Shown one piece after another: positions 16,758 through 25,756 of a stretch of DNA of 36,920 nt. How positions within the stretch are numbered: position 1 is the first letter of the stretch; every line of letters begins with the position of its first letter. This DNA comes from JBCCJA01 sp039045975 (GTDB taxonomy: Bacteria > Planctomycetota > Planctomycetia > Planctomycetales > Planctomycetaceae), in assembly GCA_039045975.1 (NCBI GenBank), contig JBCCJA010000039.1, positions 1 to 36,920 of the forward strand, read 5' to 3'. The notes beneath the pieces were generated by a model. That model searched no databases. It saw nothing but the letters and a program-made list of their open reading frames with translations, and was not told the origin of the DNA. The translations under genes were made by a program, and so were the position numbers.

Positions 16758-17504
16758 CTAAATACACCAGCCGCCGTCGACGACGTGGGCCTGGCCCGTG
16801 GTGTAGGCCGACTCGTCCGAGGCGAGATAAACGGCCAGATGGGCGATCTCGTCGGGCGTGCCGATGCGGCCCATCGGCTGGCGGTCGACGAACGCCTGCC
16901 GGACGGCCTCGAAGTCGCCGTCCTGTTCCTTCATCCGTTGCGTCAGCGACGGGCTCTCGACCGTGCCGGGGCAGATCGCGTTGCAGCGAATGCCTCGTTT
17001 GACGAAATCGGCCGCGATTGCCTTCGTCAGTCCGATGATCGCCGCTTTGCTCGACCCGTACGCGAAGCGGTTCGGGACGCCGGTGACGCTCGACGCGACA
17101 CTCGCGACATTAATGATGTTGCCCCGGCCGGCCTCCAGCATGCCGGGCAGCACGGCCCGGCAGAGGCGGTACATCGACGTAACGTTCAGGTCGAAGGAGA
17201 ACGCCCAGTCCTTTTCCTCGCAGTCGAGGATCGACCCGGCGTGGACGTATCCGGCGCAGTTGAGCAGAACGTCGAGCGGCGTGACGTCGGCGGCGATCGC
17301 CGCGATCGCGTCGGGGTCGCGGACGTCGAGGACACGGGTCTTGATGTCCCCCCGCTCGGCGGCGAGTGCCGCGAGGGCTTCTTCGTTCACGTCGGTCGCG
17401 ACGACCTCGGCCCCCTCGTCGGCGAACGCGACGGCACAGGCACGGCCGATGCCTTGCGCGGCGGCGGTGATGACGATGCGTTTGCCGGCGAGTCGTGCGG
17501 ACAT
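16758..17504 (-). CDS. SDR-family dehydrogenase, probable 2-keto-3-deoxy-L-fuconate dehydrogenase
   Basis: Classical short-chain dehydrogenase of 248 residues. The nucleotide-binding glycine motif is T-A-A-A-Q-G-I-G, Asp38 (VVATDV) indicates NAD rather than NADP preference, NCAG is present, and the catalytic Ser/Tyr/Lys are in VASVASSVTG and YGSSKAA. The ending VDGGWCI resembles the BDH2/keto-deoxy-fuconate dehydrogenase subgroup. Between L-fuconate dehydratase and the diketo-acid hydrolase, it should oxidise C4 of 2-keto-3-deoxy-L-fuconate. ATG at 17504, 47 bases after the dehydratase stop. Confidence 0.9.
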   Translation of the reverse strand: MSARLAGKRIVITAAAQGIGRACAVAFADEGAEVVATDVNEEALAALAAERGDIKTRVLDVRDPDAIAAIAADVTPLDVLLNCAGYVHAGSILDCEEKDWAFSFDLNVTSMYRLCRAVLPGMLEAGRGNIINVASVASSVTGVPNRFAYGSSKAAIIGLTKAIAADFVKRGIRCNAICPGTVESPSLTQRMKEQDGDFEAVRQAFVDRQPMGRIGTPDEIAHLAVYLASDESAYTTGQAHVVDGGWCI

Positions 17505-17551
17505 AGTTCTAAATCGAGTCTCGGAATGACGAAAAAATTAAGCCATCGCGA

Positions 17552-18859
17552 TCAGACGCGGGCCGACCAAACGGGGCCGGCGGGATAGCGGAATTTTTCC
17601 ACGGTCGCGTTTTTAATTTCCGCACTGTAGCCCGGGGCGGTCGGGATCGTGTACCGGCCGCCGCGGACGACACACGGCGAGACGAAGTGCTCGTGCAGGT
17701 GGTCGACGAATTCGCAAACGCGGTTCTCGAGGCTCGCGCCGATTTTCAAATAATCGATCATCACGAGGTGGTTGACGTATTCGCAGAGGCCGACGCCGCC
17801 GGCGTGCGGGCAGACCGGGACGCCGAATTTTTTCGCCATCAGCATGATCGCGAGGTTCTCGTTCACCCCGCCGACGCGGCAGCTGTCGATCTGACAGAAG
17901 CTGATCGCGTCGAGCTGCAATAGCTGTTTGAACATGACGCGGTTCATCGCCTGCTCGCCGGTCGCGATGCCGACCGGGGCGACGCCTCGGGCGATCTCGG
18001 CGTGGGCTACGGCGTCGTCCGGGCTGGTCGGTTCTTCGACCCACCAGAGATTAAATTGCTTGAGTTCATTGACCCAGTCTATTGCCTGCCGGACTTCCCA
18101 CCGCTGGTTGGCGTCGATCATCAGTTTGCGGTCGGGGCCGATCTCCTCGCGGATGATCGCGGCCCGTCGCTTGTCGTCTTCGAGGTCGTCGCCGACTTTT
18201 AATTTGAAGATCTCGAAGCCTTCGGCGAGCGCCTGCCGGCAGTTGTTACGGATCGTCTCGTCCGAATAGCCGAGCCAGCCGGCCGAGGTCGTGTAGGCCG
18301 GGAAGCCGACCTCCCGCATCTCCGCCTCGCGGTCGGCCCGGCCGGCCTCGTTGGCCTCCAAGATCCGCAGTGCGTCGTCCCGCGTCAGGGCGTTGTCGAG
18401 GTAGCGGAAGTCGATCAGCGAGACGAACTCGTCGGGCGGTAAGTCGGCCGCGACCTGCCAGACCGGCTTGCCTTCGACGCGACCCCAGAGGTCCCAGACC
18501 GCGTTGACGACGGCCGCGGTCGCGAGGTGGACGACGCCCTTCTCCGGGCCCAGCCAGCGGAACTGCGACTCGCTCGTCAGTTCCCGCCAGACCGCGGCGA
18601 AGTCTCCGGTGACCTCCGACAGCCGACGCCCGACGATTTTTTCGGCCAGCACGCCCGCGGCGTCGCAGCACATGTCGGTGCCGCGGCCGAGCGTGAACGT
18701 CAGGCCGTAGCCGCTGTGCCCGCCGTCGGTCTTCAGTTCCAGGTACGCCGCCGAATAGTCGGGGTCGGCGTGCATCGCGTCCGACCCGTGGGCCTCGTCG
18801 GAGGTCGGGAAGCGGAGGTCGGTGACCTCATAGCCCGTAATCTGCGGGTCACTCTGCAC
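17552..18859 (-). CDS. L-fuconate dehydratase (enolase superfamily)
   Basis: Dehydrates L-fuconate to 2-keto-3-deoxy-L-fuconate. The N-terminal cap ITGYEVTDLRFPTSDEAHGSDAMHADPDYSAAYL closely follows the known Xanthomonas enzyme, as do the active-site elements: K-L-K-V base, MIDANQRW (metal Asp), VEEPTSPDD and ATGEQAMNR (metal Glu residues), and CPHAGGVGLCEY with the catalytic His. GTG at 18859 (435 residues) is chosen because homology begins a few residues later; an open frame continues upstream to 18982 but has no family resemblance. The 223 bases between this gene and the mutarotase contain a dyad CCGAT-TCGG-ATCGG at 18956-18969 and no other gene. Confidence 0.94.
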   Translation of the reverse strand: MQSDPQITGYEVTDLRFPTSDEAHGSDAMHADPDYSAAYLELKTDGGHSGYGLTFTLGRGTDMCCDAAGVLAEKIVGRRLSEVTGDFAAVWRELTSESQFRWLGPEKGVVHLATAAVVNAVWDLWGRVEGKPVWQVAADLPPDEFVSLIDFRYLDNALTRDDALRILEANEAGRADREAEMREVGFPAYTTSAGWLGYSDETIRNNCRQALAEGFEIFKLKVGDDLEDDKRRAAIIREEIGPDRKLMIDANQRWEVRQAIDWVNELKQFNLWWVEEPTSPDDAVAHAEIARGVAPVGIATGEQAMNRVMFKQLLQLDAISFCQIDSCRVGGVNENLAIMLMAKKFGVPVCPHAGGVGLCEYVNHLVMIDYLKIGASLENRVCEFVDHLHEHFVSPCVVRGGRYTIPTAPGYSAEIKNATVEKFRYPAGPVWSARV

Positions 18860-19082
18860 GTCGCTGCCGCCTGCGAAACTGAACCGAACGCGAAAACTCT
18901 CAGACAATACGCCGGCCGGCTCGAAGCCTCTGCCGTCGCGATTGTCGACATTGTTCCGATTCGGATCGGTGATCGCCAGCAACGCGGCCGGCGTTCGCTG
19001 TCGTTCCCGGCACGGTACGGCAGGGCGGGCGCGGACGGCGGTCGAATGCCGACTCGGTTTCAGACTCGGGCCCGGTCGGTCG

Positions 19083-19472
19083 TCACGCCGATCCCAAAAT
19101 CATATTGGCGTATTGGACCGTCTCGCCGGTGCGGATCAGCCCGATCGCGTGCGGTACCCGCGTTTTGAAATCGTCGTGGGCCTCGTGCGTGACCGGCACG
19201 CCGTCGAGGACGGAGGCGAAGTCGGCGACGGTCGCGTCGTCATTTTCCCGGAGGAATTCCTCCGCCATCCAGGCTTTGCCGACGACGAAGTTTTCCCGGA
19301 TGGCCCGCACGACCTGCGGCACGGTCGGGACGCCGTCGATCAGTGACAGGTCGACCGTCTCGATCGTCGGCCAGAACGGGAACCCGCGGTCGGCGATGAC
19401 CAGCGTGTTCGTATGCCGTACCCGCGCGAGCAACGAGAGCAGCTGCGGGTTGAGGATGCCGGTCTTCAGCAT
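19083..19472 (-). CDS. RbsD/FucU family sugar mutarotase, probable L-fucose mutarotase
   Basis: Protein of 129 residues that interconverts sugar anomers. It has the full family pattern: MLKTGILNPQLLSLLARVRHTNTLVIAD with the catalytic His and Asp, RGFPFWP, DLSLIDGVPTVPQVV in the middle and TGETVQYANMILGSA at the end. The length is that of RbsD/FucU. RbsD and FucU are hard to separate by motif; the surrounding L-fucose genes favour fucose as substrate. It starts 5 bases after the stop of the aldo/keto reductase, so the two are surely in one transcript. The family was identified from an open frame whose upstream part is shadow sequence. Confidence 0.92.
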   Translation of the reverse strand: MLKTGILNPQLLSLLARVRHTNTLVIADRGFPFWPTIETVDLSLIDGVPTVPQVVRAIRENFVVGKAWMAEEFLRENDDATVADFASVLDGVPVTHEAHDDFKTRVPHAIGLIRTGETVQYANMILGSA

Positions 19473-19477
19473 GTCGG

Positions 19478-20518
19478 TCAGCCGATCGGAAAGTCGTCTC
19501 GGATCAGGCCCTCGGTCTTGAGGTCGGCCCACAGGCCGGCCGGCACGTCGGCGTCGACCGCGTCGACGAACTGGGCGAGGCGTTCGGCACGGCTGCTGTT
19601 GACCGCGATCGACTTCACCGCCGCCGGCGCGACCGCGAAGCGGACGCAGGCGACCCCCGGCGGGACGTCGTGTCGCGTGCAGAGCTCGTGAAACTTCGCC
19701 CGCCAGGCCAGCAGTTTCGCGTCGTCGGGGTCGGCGGGGTCGACCGCTCGGTAATCGAAGTAGGCCCCGCCGACGAGGAAGCCGGCGTGGAAGACGGCCG
19801 AGTTGATGACCGGCACGCCCTTCCCCTCGAGCCTGTCGAGGAAAGCCAGCAGGTCGGTCGGGTGCGAGTAGATCGTCAGGCTGTTGGCGATCATGACCCA
19901 ATCGAACGCGACGTGGCGGTCGAGTTCTTCGATGACCCGCCAGTCCTTCGCGCCGATGCCGACCGCCGCGATCCGGCCCGACTCCCGCAGCTCGGCGAGG
20001 GCCTCGTAGGCCTCGAGCACGTCGCGGAGCCTGCGTTCGCGGTCGGCGTCGTCCGATGCGGCGGCCAGATATTCGTCGGGGTCGTGGACCGACGCGGTCG
20101 CCGATGCGTACGGCGCCCCGAGCAACGCGTCGCCCTCCCGCCAGCACTCGAGGATGCCGTCGCGGGAGATCTTCTGGACGGCGTCGTGTTCGAGCCCGAC
20201 CCACGCGCCCGGCTCGAACGTCGGCTCGGGCGTCGTCAGCGGGGTGCGGGCCCAGCCGAGCTTGTTGTTGATGATGATGTTCTCGGGCGGCACGCCGAGT
20301 TCGCGGAGGTTCTTGCCGATCGACTCGAGCGCCAGCCCCGCCCCGTACTTGCCGGCCGTGTCGACCATCACCGGCGTGTCGGCGTGATCGAACCACGCCT
20401 TCGCGATCGCGAGCTTCGTCTCGTCCGAGTGGGCCGTGAACAGGTTGCCGAGATTGCTCGAGCCGAAGATGACGCGGGGCAACTCCAGCCCGCTCGTTCC
20501 GATCGGTGTTCCGGCCAT
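19478..20518 (-). CDS. Aldo/keto reductase, probable L-fucose (D-threo-aldose) 1-dehydrogenase
   Basis: TIM-barrel oxidoreductase of 346 residues. The catalytic tetrad begins with Asp53 and Tyr58 in DTAGKYGAG and Lys86 in NNKLG; the His would lie in the next strand. FGSSNLGNLF and the IGAKDW...WVMIANSLTIYSH segment are typical of the aldose 1-dehydrogenase branch, whose known members oxidise L-fucose to its lactone. ATG at 20518 shares one base with the symporter stop (TGATG), showing coupling. It would supply the first oxidation in the fucose pathway. No fuconolactonase gene is present, so the lactone would open spontaneously or by an enzyme encoded elsewhere. Confidence 0.9.
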   Translation of the reverse strand: MAGTPIGTSGLELPRVIFGSSNLGNLFTAHSDETKLAIAKAWFDHADTPVMVDTAGKYGAGLALESIGKNLRELGVPPENIIINNKLGWARTPLTTPEPTFEPGAWVGLEHDAVQKISRDGILECWREGDALLGAPYASATASVHDPDEYLAAASDDADRERRLRDVLEAYEALAELRESGRIAAVGIGAKDWRVIEELDRHVAFDWVMIANSLTIYSHPTDLLAFLDRLEGKGVPVINSAVFHAGFLVGGAYFDYRAVDPADPDDAKLLAWRAKFHELCTRHDVPPGVACVRFAVAPAAVKSIAVNSSRAERLAQFVDAVDADVPAGLWADLKTEGLIRDDFPIG

Positions 20519-22029
20519 CACGCCGCCTCGCCGGTCGCGGGGGCCTGCGGCTTCTGGAACGCCATGAACACCCCGTAGAAGATCACGAGCGCGAGGCAGC
20601 CGGCCGGGAGCAGGTACGAGGCCCGGACGCCTTCGAGTGTCTGCCCGAAGACCACCACCGTCCCGCCGTCGATGATCGAGCCCTGCAGCGGCGGCAACAG
20701 GGCCCCGCCGACGATCGCGACGATCAGGCCGGCCGACCCGAGCTTCGCGTCGTCGACCGTCAACCCGTCGAGCGCGAGTCCGTAGATCGTCGGGAACATC
20801 ACCCCGAGGCAGGCCGAGACCGCCACGAGGCAATACATCCCGGCCATGCCCTGCACGAACACGGCCCCGCAGGACAGTGCGGCCCCAGCCGCGGCGAGAC
20901 AGGCCAGTAGCGTGCCCGCGTTGACGTACTTCAGCGTGAAGGTCCACGCGAAGCGGCTGACGAGGAAGATCACGTTCGCGAGGATGTTCCAGTTTTGTGC
21001 CTCGGCGGCCGACATGCCCAGCAGCGTCATGCCGTAATGGATCGTGAAGGTCCACGTCATGATCTGGGCCCCGACGTAAACGCCCTGGGCGAGCACGCCG
21101 CCGATGTAACGGGCGGTCGTCAAGTTCTTAATGAGCTGCCCGGTCGAGATCGGTGCCTCGCTGCGGCCCGTGTCGGGCATTTTGCTGAAGACGAACATCA
21201 GCATCACGCCGAGAACGACCGCGGCGATCGCGACATACGGCAAGCGGACGACGCCGAGGTCGTGCGACTGCATCGCCGAGAAACGCTCCGGGTCGTTCTC
21301 GCGGAGCTCCTCCATGGCCGAGCCGACGGCGCCGTCGACGACGGACGGCAGTTGGCCTTCGAATTCCGGTTTCAAGACGCGGGAGGTCGTCCCGTCTTCG
21401 GCGGCGACTTCGACCGTCGTGTATTCGTTCCGGAACTCGGCGACGTCGAGGTAAGGCAGGATCAGCGTGCTCGCGACAAACATGCCGGTCAGCGTGCCGA
21501 CCGGGTTGAACGCTTGTGCGAAGTTAAGACGCCTCGTGGCGGACTGCTCGGGCCCCATCGACAAGATGTAGGGGTTCGCGGCCGTTTCTAAAAAGGCGAG
21601 CCCGAAGGTGAGGATGTAGAACGAAATCAGGAACAGCCAGAACGCCATCATTAAACTGGCGGGGATCGTTAACAGGGCCCCGATCGCGTAAAGCGCGAGC
21701 CCGACGATGATGCCGGTTTTGAACGAGTACTTGCGGATGACGAGGGCGGCCGGGATCGCCATCGTGCCGTACCCGCCGTAGAAGGCGAGCTGCACGAGGC
21801 TGCTCTCGAAATTGCTGATTAAGAAGATCTCTTTAAACGCCCGCACGAGCGGGTCGGTGTAGTTGTTCGCGAAGCCCCAGAGCGCGAACAGCGTCGTCAC
21901 GAGGACGAACGGGTACAGGTATTCCGCCGGGATCAAGGCGGTCTGGGTGACCTGCGTATCGCCCGAGGCAGCTTCGGGCGTGTCGATGTCCGCGTCGTTC
22001 TCGGCGGGGATTTCGGTCGGGGCGGACAC
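20518..22029 (-). CDS. fucP: L-fucose:H+ symporter, FucP family
   Basis: Major facilitator transporter of 503 residues with twelve predicted helices. FALWGFANNYTDPLVRAFKEIFLISNFESSLVQLAFYGGY (read in parts) and LAFLETAANPYILSMGP, with the Glu needed for proton coupling, are FucP hallmarks. It is longer than E. coli FucP (438 residues) through an N-terminal polar leader and an insertion of about 70 residues (VAAEDGTTSRVLKPEFEGQL...) between helices 6 and 7. No ATG lies upstream of the first helices; the GTG at 22029 (VSAPTEIPAE) is chosen, with a TTG at 22092 as alternative. It lies 128 bases downstream of a sulfatase gene on the same strand. Confidence 0.93.
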   Translation of the reverse strand: MSAPTEIPAENDADIDTPEAASGDTQVTQTALIPAEYLYPFVLVTTLFALWGFANNYTDPLVRAFKEIFLISNFESSLVQLAFYGGYGTMAIPAALVIRKYSFKTGIIVGLALYAIGALLTIPASLMMAFWLFLISFYILTFGLAFLETAANPYILSMGPEQSATRRLNFAQAFNPVGTLTGMFVASTLILPYLDVAEFRNEYTTVEVAAEDGTTSRVLKPEFEGQLPSVVDGAVGSAMEELRENDPERFSAMQSHDLGVVRLPYVAIAAVVLGVMLMFVFSKMPDTGRSEAPISTGQLIKNLTTARYIGGVLAQGVYVGAQIMTWTFTIHYGMTLLGMSAAEAQNWNILANVIFLVSRFAWTFTLKYVNAGTLLACLAAAGAALSCGAVFVQGMAGMYCLVAVSACLGVMFPTIYGLALDGLTVDDAKLGSAGLIVAIVGGALLPPLQGSIIDGGTVVVFGQTLEGVRASYLLPAGCLALVIFYGVFMAFQKPQAPATGEAA

Positions 22030-22157
22030 GGCGTTTCCGGTTGCGAACAAGATCGTGTGAGAACGATGGCGTCGGGACGCGTCTTCGATCAACTCATCGA
22101 CGACCGATTGCGCGTTTCCGTTGCCGGCTGGCGCGGGTGTGACAGGGCGGCGACCGG

Positions 22158-23936
22158 TCAGCCGCCCGCTTCGACCCGCCTGAGTAACAGCAGACGCAGG
22201 TCGGCGACGGCGTCGCCGGGGACGTCGGTCGCCCGCAGGGTCAGCCGGCCTCGGCCGGCCGGGAGGTCGACCGTGCCGAGTGTCAGCGGTGTGAACTCCT
22301 TCATGTCGCCCTCGGTCGCGACCGCGCGGTCACGGGCCCGAGCCGTCAGCGGCGGGTCGAACGCGACGTCGACGACGCCCGCGACCGACGCCTCGCCGAG
22401 CCGTAGTTCGACGGTCGAGCCGACCGCGTCGGCCGGGCAGGTCACGAGCAGGGTCGCCTCGAAGGTGCCCGCCTCGACGACGTCGACCTTCCAGCTGATC
22501 TCGTCCTCCGTGTCGTCCCAGTCGACGACGAAGGTCGAGTTCGCGCTCTTGCTGTTGCGAGAAACCGTGCCGGAGAACAGGGCGTCACGCGGCGGGAGCT
22601 GCGTCGTCGTCAGCCCGCGGTGCCCGACCGTGAAGGGGCGGTCGTCGTCCGCCTGCTTGCCCTTGCCGACCGGTACGCCGACGTCGGCGGCCCAGCGGTC
22701 GCGGGCCGCGGTCAGACGTGAGACGACTTCGGGACGCGCGGACGCAATATCGCGGGTCTGTCCCGGGTCGGCCGCGAGGTCGTACAGCCGGCCTTTTTCG
22801 TCGAGGACGAAGTCGCCCTCCCGCGTCGCCGCTTTCCGTCGGTGGTAGGTGACGAGCGTCCGTTCGGGCCACGCGTCGGTCTCGCCGGTCAGCGGCTCGG
22901 CGAGCGAGACGCCGTCGCGGGCCGGGGTCGTCGGCAGGGTGACGCCGGCGAGCGACGTGAGCGTCGGGGCGAGGTCGATCGCGGCGGCCGGGGCGGCGAC
23001 CTCGACGCCGGCGTCGATCTGACCTGGGAACCGTACGAACAACGGCGAGCGTGTCCCGCCCTCGTCGACCGAGCCCTTCTTGCCCCGCAGCCCGCCGGTG
23101 AAGCGGTGCCCGTTCGGGCCGTTGTCGCTGAAGTAGACGACGATCGTGTCGTCCGCGACGCCGCGTCGCTCGAGCGCCTCGAGCAGCCGGCCGACGTTCC
23201 AGTCGATGTTCTCGACCATCGCCAACGCGGCCCGCGTGTGCGGGACGTCTTCCCGCTTCGCCTCGGTGCCGCGGTCGAGCAGTTCTTGGTCGGCGTGCCG
23301 GTCCCACCAGCGGTCGGGGACCTGCATCGGGGAGTGGGGCGTGTTGAACGCCACGTAGGCGAAGAACGGCGTGCCGTCGTTCTGTTCGATGAAATCGATC
23401 GCGTGGTCGGTCAGGTCGTCGCAAAGGAAGCCTTCGCCCTTTGTCAGCTCGCCGTTGTGGTCGAGCATCGGCGAGTAGTAGTCGGCCCAATGGCCCGACG
23501 TGTAGCCGTAGAACTCCTCGAAGCCGCGGCAGAGCGGGTGATACGGGGCCTGCGTCCCGTTGTGCCATTTGCCGAACATCGCCGTCGCGTAGCCGGCTTC
23601 CCTGAACGCGTCGGCGATCGTCGGGACCTCCGGGTCGAGCCGTTCGGTGCCCTTCGTCACGCCGGTGACGCCGCCCCGCCCGGCCCAGCGTCCGGTCAAA
23701 AACTCGGCCCGCGTCGGGGCGCAGAGCGGCTGCACATAAAACCGCGAGAACCGGGCCCCCTCGCCGGCCAAACGGTCGAGGTTCGGCGTCGACAGGTTCC
23801 GGTTGCCGTGCAGCGACAGGTCGCCGATGCCCTGATCGTCGGCGAGCATGACGAGGACGTTCGGGCGGGCGGCGGCCGCCGACGCGGCGGCCGAGCCGAG
23901 CAGAAGAACAGTGAAGAGTATGCGGACGGTCGGCAC
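22158..23936 (-). CDS. Secreted sulfatase with extra C-terminal beta domain
   Basis: Arylsulfatase of 592 residues from a GTG start at 23936. A signal peptide (ILFTVLLLGSAAASAAAA) precedes RPNVLVMLADDQG with the metal-binding aspartates; the activation motif is C-A-P-T-R at 72-76, and GKWHNG and YFSDNGPNG complete the active site. The catalytic domain ends near residue 430. The remaining 160 residues (SWKVDVVEAGTFEATLLV, VGSTVELRLGE, KEFTPLTLGTVDLPAG, RGRLTLRATDV) look like a carbohydrate-binding-type beta-sandwich. It heads the block of L-fucose genes, so desulfation of fucose-containing polysaccharide is the favoured role. The longer open frame to 24113 would overlap the divergent transporter gene. 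Confidence 0.92.
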   Translation of the reverse strand: MPTVRILFTVLLLGSAAASAAAARPNVLVMLADDQGIGDLSLHGNRNLSTPNLDRLAGEGARFSRFYVQPLCAPTRAEFLTGRWAGRGGVTGVTKGTERLDPEVPTIADAFREAGYATAMFGKWHNGTQAPYHPLCRGFEEFYGYTSGHWADYYSPMLDHNGELTKGEGFLCDDLTDHAIDFIEQNDGTPFFAYVAFNTPHSPMQVPDRWWDRHADQELLDRGTEAKREDVPHTRAALAMVENIDWNVGRLLEALERRGVADDTIVVYFSDNGPNGHRFTGGLRGKKGSVDEGGTRSPLFVRFPGQIDAGVEVAAPAAAIDLAPTLTSLAGVTLPTTPARDGVSLAEPLTGETDAWPERTLVTYHRRKAATREGDFVLDEKGRLYDLAADPGQTRDIASARPEVVSRLTAARDRWAADVGVPVGKGKQADDDRPFTVGHRGLTTTQLPPRDALFSGTVSRNSKSANSTFVVDWDDTEDEISWKVDVVEAGTFEATLLVTCPADAVGSTVELRLGEASVAGVVDVAFDPPLTARARDRAVATEGDMKEFTPLTLGTVDLPAGRGRLTLRATDVPGDAVADLRLLLLRRVEAGG

Positions 23937-24036
23937 GGGTGGGCTCCGGGCGATATAAGCAATCGGCGATACGATCGCGGTGAACGCCCCTAGACGCAAC
24001 GGGCGGCCCGACGAAGACGGCGAGCGGGGGCGGCCG

Positions 24037-25404
24037 ATGCGGCGGGTGATGGTCTGGATCGCTCCCGCGGCCGCGGCCGTCGCGTGGTCGACGGCGTCGG
24101 CGCGCGGACTCACTCCGGAGGCCGCCCGTACGCTCGCGGTGATCGTTTGGTGTGCCGTCTGGTGGGTCAGCGAGGCCGTACCGATCGCGGTGACGTCGCT
24201 GCTGCCGCTGGCGATCCTCCCGCTCGCCGGCGTGTTGACGCCGACCGAAGTCGGGGCGGCCTACGGCAGTCCGCTGATCTTGCTGCTGATGGGCGGCTTT
24301 CTGTTGTCGACGTCGATGGAGGGTTCCGGGGCCCACCGCCGGATCGCGCTGACGATGGTGCGGGCCTGTGGCGGTTCCAGCGGCAGGCGGCTGGTGATCG
24401 GCTTCATGCTCGCCGCGGGGCTGCTCGCGATGTGGATCTCGAACACGGCGACGACGCTGATGTTGTTGCCGGTCGTGCTCGCGGTGACGTCGCGGGTCGA
24501 CGACGAGCGGGTCGTGACCGCGTTGCTGCTCGGCGTGGCGTACGCGGCGAGCATCGGCGGGGTCGCGACGCCGGTCGGGACGCCGCCGAACCTCGTCTTC
24601 ATGGAGGTCTACGGCGAAACGACGGGGGCCGAACTGTCTTTTCTGGAGTGGATGCGGTGGGGCCTGCCGATCGCGTCGGCGATGTGGCTCGCCGCGGCGG
24701 CGTGGCTGACGCGGGGCCTCGGCGGCCGTCTCGAAGTCGACCTCCCGGAGGTCGGGCCTTGGCGGGCGGCGGAGGTGCGGACGCTGGCGGTCTTCGCCGC
24801 GACGGCGTTGCTGTGGGTGACGCGTCGGGAGCCGTTCGGCGGGTGGAGCGGATGGCTCGACCTGCCGGCCGCCAACGACGCCAGCGTCGCGCTGCTCGCG
24901 GTGGTCGTGCTCGCGGTGCTGCCCGACGGCCGGGGCGGGCGGCTACTCGAGTGGGAGCGGGCGGAGCGGATCCCCTGGGGCGTGCTGATCCTGTTCGGCG
25001 GGGGCGTGGCGATCGCGAAGGCGTTCACGGCCTCGGGACTGGGCGAGGCCGCGGCGGCGGGCCTGAGCGGTCTCGGCGGCCTGCCGGTCGTGGTGCTCGT
25101 CGGGTCGGTCTGTCTGGCGGTGACGTTCCTGACCGAGGTCACGAGCAACACCGCGACGGCGACGCTGCTGATGCCGGTCCTCGCGGCCACGGCGGTCGCG
25201 ATCGACATCGAACCGGCTGTCGTGATGGTCCCCGCGACGGTCTCGGCCAGCTTCGCGTTCATGCTGCCGGTTGCGACGGCCCCGAACGCGATCGTGTTCG
25301 GGACGGGCCGGCTGACGGTCGGGCGGATGGCCCGGACCGGCATCGTGCTCAATCTCGTCGGCGTCGCCGTCGTGACGGTCGCGGCATGGGCGACGCGAGG
25401 CTGA
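24037..25404 (+). CDS. SLC13/DASS family anion:Na+ symporter
   Basis: Membrane transporter of 455 residues with about eleven helices and the two family SNT motifs, W-I-S-N-T-A-T-T near 139 and VTSNTATATLLMP near 373, that bind sodium and the anion. VATPVGTPPNLVF and ATAPNAIVFGTG follow them as usual. Family members carry dicarboxylates, sulfate or phosphate. ATG at 24037 (MRRVMVWIAP) places the first helix at once and leaves 100 bases for divergent promoters; a GTG at 23980 in frame would leave only 43. Opposite a sulfatase, sulfate or an organic acid end product are the natural substrate guesses, but nothing in the sequence decides. Confidence 0.9.
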   Translation: MRRVMVWIAPAAAAVAWSTASARGLTPEAARTLAVIVWCAVWWVSEAVPIAVTSLLPLAILPLAGVLTPTEVGAAYGSPLILLLMGGFLLSTSMEGSGAHRRIALTMVRACGGSSGRRLVIGFMLAAGLLAMWISNTATTLMLLPVVLAVTSRVDDERVVTALLLGVAYAASIGGVATPVGTPPNLVFMEVYGETTGAELSFLEWMRWGLPIASAMWLAAAAWLTRGLGGRLEVDLPEVGPWRAAEVRTLAVFAATALLWVTRREPFGGWSGWLDLPAANDASVALLAVVVLAVLPDGRGGRLLEWERAERIPWGVLILFGGGVAIAKAFTASGLGEAAAAGLSGLGGLPVVVLVGSVCLAVTFLTEVTSNTATATLLMPVLAATAVAIDIEPAVVMVPATVSASFAFMLPVATAPNAIVFGTGRLTVGRMARTGIVLNLVGVAVVTVAAWATRG

Positions 25405-25631
25405 CCGCGAGAGCCTTCGACCCCGCCTGGGTCATGCCTGCCAGGAAACCCCGAAAGCCCGAGCCCGTAAGGCGAGGCGACCTACACGCCCCCGATGGCA
25501 AAACTGCGGGCAGACGTATGGCCGCGACACCCGATCAGGCACCTACTCAGCGCGATCAACGGATGCAGCCCACAGCCCTCGCCAAAACGCCGAGGATTTT
25601 ATTCTGAGGCTCTTCGACCGTCGCCCAACGA

Positions 25632-25665
25632 AAAAAGCCGCGGCCCGAGGACCACGGCTTTTTTG
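25632..25665 (-). terminator. Rho-independent terminator of the initiator tRNA
   Basis: On the minus strand AAAAAAGCCG and CGGCTTTTTT flank a short imperfect stem-loop, beginning 4 bases after the tRNA discriminator. Stem GCCGTGG/CCGCGGC has one non-pair, and the six-base T tract is present on both strands, so it could also stop the transporter transcript arriving from the left. Confidence 0.88.
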
Positions 25666-25669
25666 AAGT

Positions 25670-25743
<74 letters not shown>

Positions 25744-25756
25744 CATGTGGAGGGGA

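Noticed and set aside
18956..18969. Dyad CCGAT-TCGG-ATCGG upstream of the dehydratase as a regulator site
   Set aside because: Short, GC-rich and single; no regulator gene nearby. Mentioned only within the gene entry.
18860..18982. N-terminal extension of L-fuconate dehydratase
   Set aside because: No resemblance to the family; the known N-terminal cap begins just after the GTG at 18859.
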